Assembly: GCA_963580455.1 (NCBI GenBank)
Contig: OY756957.1
Location: 4,903,001-4,967,000, forward strand
Direction of reading: 5' to 3'
DNA: 64,000 nucleotides
Origin: Euonymus europaeus
Taxonomy: Eukaryota; Streptophyta; Magnoliopsida; Celastrales; Celastraceae
In this document: in pieces, positions 61,843-64,000 of the stretch
Layout of the letters: every line of letters starts with the position of its first letter
Position numbering within the stretch: the stretch's first letter is position 1
Program-made: the position numbers and the translations under genes
Notes under the pieces: model-generated
What the model was told of the DNA's origin: nothing
The model's input: the letters and a program-made list of their open reading frames with translations, nothing else
Databases searched by the model: none

Positions 61843-61872
61843 ATGCGGCCCATTCTGCTGCCGGATGTCTAG
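61843..61872 (+). promoter_or_regulatory. Upstream ORF in the ATG4 leader
   Basis: A nine-codon uORF (MRPILLPDV) ends in TAG three bases before the ATG4 start. A second ATG at 61865 gives a three-codon ORF whose TAA overlaps the main ATG (TAATG). Either could lower ATG4 translation or require reinitiation, provided transcription starts upstream. Confidence 0.45.
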
Positions 61873-61875
61873 GTA

Positions 61876-63951
61876 ATGAAGGGTTTTCTTGAGAGGGGTG
61901 TCCCAAAATATTCATCCAAAGGAAGTAGTGCCACCCATAGCCCAAATTCCACTTCCACTTCAGATTCAGCTCATAGTGAGAATAAGTCATACAAAGCTGC
62001 TTCCTTGTGGTCGAGCTTCTTTGCATCTGCATTTGCTGTGTTTGAATCACATTGCGAGTCATTCCCTTGTGAAAAGAAAGTCATTCATACCAGAAGCAAT
62101 GGTTGGACAGCAGCTGTGAAGAGGGTCGTGACCAGTGGCTCAATGAGGAGGATTCACGAGCGTGTGATGGGATCAAGCAAGACTGGACTTTCTAACACGA
62201 CTAGTGACATATGGCTTCTTGGTATGTGCTATAGAATTTCACAGGATGAGCCCTCTGCAGGTGCAGCTAATTATGATGGGATAGCAGCATTCAAACATGA
62301 CTTTTCATCGAGGATTTTGATGACGTATCGAAAAGGTTTGTTTATTATTTATTCAAGGTTGCTTCTGAGTGGAAAGCTTTTGTCTTCCAACTGTTATAGA
62401 AAATATTTATGTGACCTTCATACCGCTAATTACAGGTTTTGATACTATTGGGGATACCAAGTATACAAGCGATGCTGGTTGGGGTTGCATGCTAAGGAGC
62501 AGTCAAATGCTTCTAGCGCAGGTACAGATTTTGTATTAGGTTTGACTTTGAATTTTAAACCCATCTCATTCGAGCATTATATACTTTGATATCACTTACT
62601 GGTTTGTGAACCATCATATTTCCCTTTTCTTTTGGTGCTCACTGGGAACTTTACTTATGTTATCGTGAATCGTGATAGTGACTTGTATCAAACAAGTTTC
62701 AAAAGAGGTAGTTGGTGAGTCAAAATTTTCTAAACCTAAAGGCAAAGAAACATGGTGGTGGAATGAGGATGTTAAAAAAAACTATTAGAAATAAGCAAGG
62801 TTTTAAAAATCGTTTTTAGGAACCGAGGCGATTACCTTATATGAGGCGAGGCGAGGCGTAAGCCTCAGAGGGAATCAACAAAGTGATTAAAACTTCAAGT
62901 GTATGATTCCAAATAATATGAATATCATCATTCATCAATTAAAAAGATATTAAAGCATCAATAGTCTAAAAGTTGAATGCAAACCAAAGCAAGGATGCAA
63001 GTATATGGCATATACAACACAGCATAGAACTTGAACTACAGCCTTTCTTGCCCCCACATCCACAGCATTATTGTTGATCAAAGAAGTAAAGATCAAAACC
63101 AGACCAGAAAAAGCTTTCGTAACTCCTAAATTGCTATTTTAACTAAAATGATAAAAATAAACTAGGTCTACACTGCACAGAGACTCATTTAAGAGAAGAA
63201 ATACATAAATATTCAACCCATGAAGGAGCAGTCAGCAGGGAGGAGCAGAGAGACGAACTGAGAGAGACGAAGCAGGGAGCCAGGGACGAACTGAGCAGAG
63301 AGATGAACTGAGCAGAAGAGAGAGAGGAAGTGAGCAGAAGAGAGAGAGAAAGAGCAGAAATACGTACCTGGCGATCACCAGCGGAGAGAGAGAGCCTGCG
63401 ATGTCGCTGAATTAGGGCAGAGTGCGATGTCGCGATGTCACTGTAAGTGTCGCACGCCTCGTCCGCCTCAACCCTGAGAGGCGTAAGCCTCTCATGGCAC
63501 CCTCCCAGGTGTACGCTTGGGATCGTCGAAGCTCCGCCTCAGTTCAAGGCGTGCTCCTCGAATGATTTTTAAAACCATGGAAATAAGAGTGTTATAGGAA
63601 ATTACATAATGGTAAGGATGAGAATAGTTATGAAACGTATAAAGTAACTAGAAAAGAAGCTAAGAATTTATAGGAGAGACATGTCATAAAAGTATAAAAT
63701 ATATATTGAGTTAGATACAAAAGATGGAGGAAAAGATGCTTATAAGCCAGCTAAAACACAAGAAGGTAAAACTAGGGCCCTAAATAATGTAAAATGCATC
63801 AAAGATATAAATGATAGATAAAGGCTCGGATGTTGTTGATGATGATTGTCTTTCTATCCTAACTCTGGGCTAAAGACTTCTTTTCTTTCTCAATGTGCAG
63901 GCATTGCTTCTTCATCAAGTTGGTAGATCTTGGAGAAAATCTTTGGAGAAG
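61876..63951 (+). CDS. ATG4: Autophagy cysteine protease ATG4 (5' part)
   Basis: Three coding exons are visible: 61876-62335, 62436-62521 and 63901-63951. The gene runs off the window after the donor at 63952. The 199 residues seen match plant ATG4: NGWTAAVKRVVTSGSMRRIH, SDIWLLGMCYRIS, DFSSRILMTYRKGFDTIGD, then the catalytic Cys loop YTSDAGWGCMLRSSQMLLAQ and ALLHQVGRSWRKSLEK. Family knowledge: ATG4 trims the ATG8 C-terminus before lipidation and later releases ATG8 from membranes; the Asp and His of the catalytic site lie in the missing part. Intron 2 (62522-63900) is swollen by a LINE relic with a hAT MITE inside it. Two small uORFs lie just upstream. Confidence 0.95.
62678..63840 (+). mobile_element. 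LINE relic (EN-RT linker) split by a hAT MITE
   Basis: Before the MITE the frame reads VTCIKQVSKEVVGES, then KETWWWNEDVKK. After it, broken frames give ELDTKDGGKDAYKPAKTQE and NNVKCIKDINDR. This is the endonuclease-to-RT linker of plant RTE-like LINEs (ETWWWNEEVQ, then KCIKDE). It ends near ATAAAGGCTCGGATGTTGTT, the usual 3' end, so most of the RT is deleted. It lies in ATG4 intron 2, same strand. Confidence 0.78.
62796..63579. mobile_element. hAT-like MITE inside the LINE relic
   Basis: 784 bp with TIRs CAAGGTTTTAAAAATC and (right end reversed) CATGGTTTTAAAAATC, flanked by a perfect 8-bp duplication GAAATAAG (62788-62795, 63580-63587). It shares GAGGCGAGGCGTAAGCCT and terminal layout with the PHL7-intron element at 15534. 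Purine-rich repeats (GACGAACTGAG, GAGCAGAAGAGAGAG) fill 63225-63360. No transposase. Confidence 0.85.
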
Positions 63952-64000
63952 GTAAACTGGATTACAACACCTGATTGACCTTTTTTAAAAAATTTACTTT

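Noticed and set aside
1..64000. CRISPR arrays, phage genes, bacterial operons or antiviral-type systems
   Set aside because: No regularly spaced repeats with unique spacers and no prokaryote-like gene order; the whole window is plant nuclear DNA.

Overview
This is nuclear DNA from a flowering plant, most likely a eudicot. The evidence is nine intron-rich genes whose products are plant proteins (a MYB-CC factor, a QWRF microtubule protein, an NHX5/6 exchanger, an ASHH3-type SET protein and others), AT-rich introns and intergenic DNA, and many plant-type transposon relics. I cannot name the species. All exon models below were built by hand from splice signals, reading-frame continuity and remembered family sequence, so UTRs and alternative transcripts are unknown.

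Layout. 100-2495 (+): WAV3-like RING/VWA E3 ligase. It converges on 2703-6687 (-): the snRNA-gene activator SRD2/SNAPC3. 7200-10390 (-): a complete short LTR element with two LTRs, PBS, PPT, near-perfect target duplication and an intact gag but no pol (TR-GAG class), lying about 0.5 kb upstream of SRD2. 14439-19175 (+): MYB-CC factor PHL7, with two MITEs in its introns, convergent with 19793-25877 (-): alpha/beta hydrolase. 27825-30925 (-): splicing factor CWC25. 33257-37802 (-): QWRF (EDE1/AUG8-type) protein. 39408-48056 (-): NHX5/6-type Na+,K+/H+ exchanger with 22 coding exons. 51929-56606 (-): SET-domain methyltransferase ASHH3. 57900-61190: transposon graveyard. 61876 to beyond the right edge (+): autophagy protease ATG4, first three coding exons only.

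These are unrelated housekeeping and regulatory genes, each with its own promoter; there is no operon or pathway cluster. I saw no CRISPR array, phage, virus-like replication gene or obviously new multi-gene system. The most unusual signals are in splicing and in repeats. NHX6 carries two AT-AC and one GT-AG U12-type introns, and ASHH3 has another U12-like donor. Two GC-AG introns (PHL7 and the hydrolase) share the same junction. Two related hAT-like MITEs each have perfect 8-bp target duplications, one of them inserted inside a LINE relic in an ATG4 intron. Two inverted-repeat elements contain tRNA-like promoter boxes. A 54-bp tandem repeat encoding an 18-residue charged peptide lies in the gag-only retroelement, and a triple 86-bp repeat lies near an M-phase (MSA) motif upstream of the QWRF gene.
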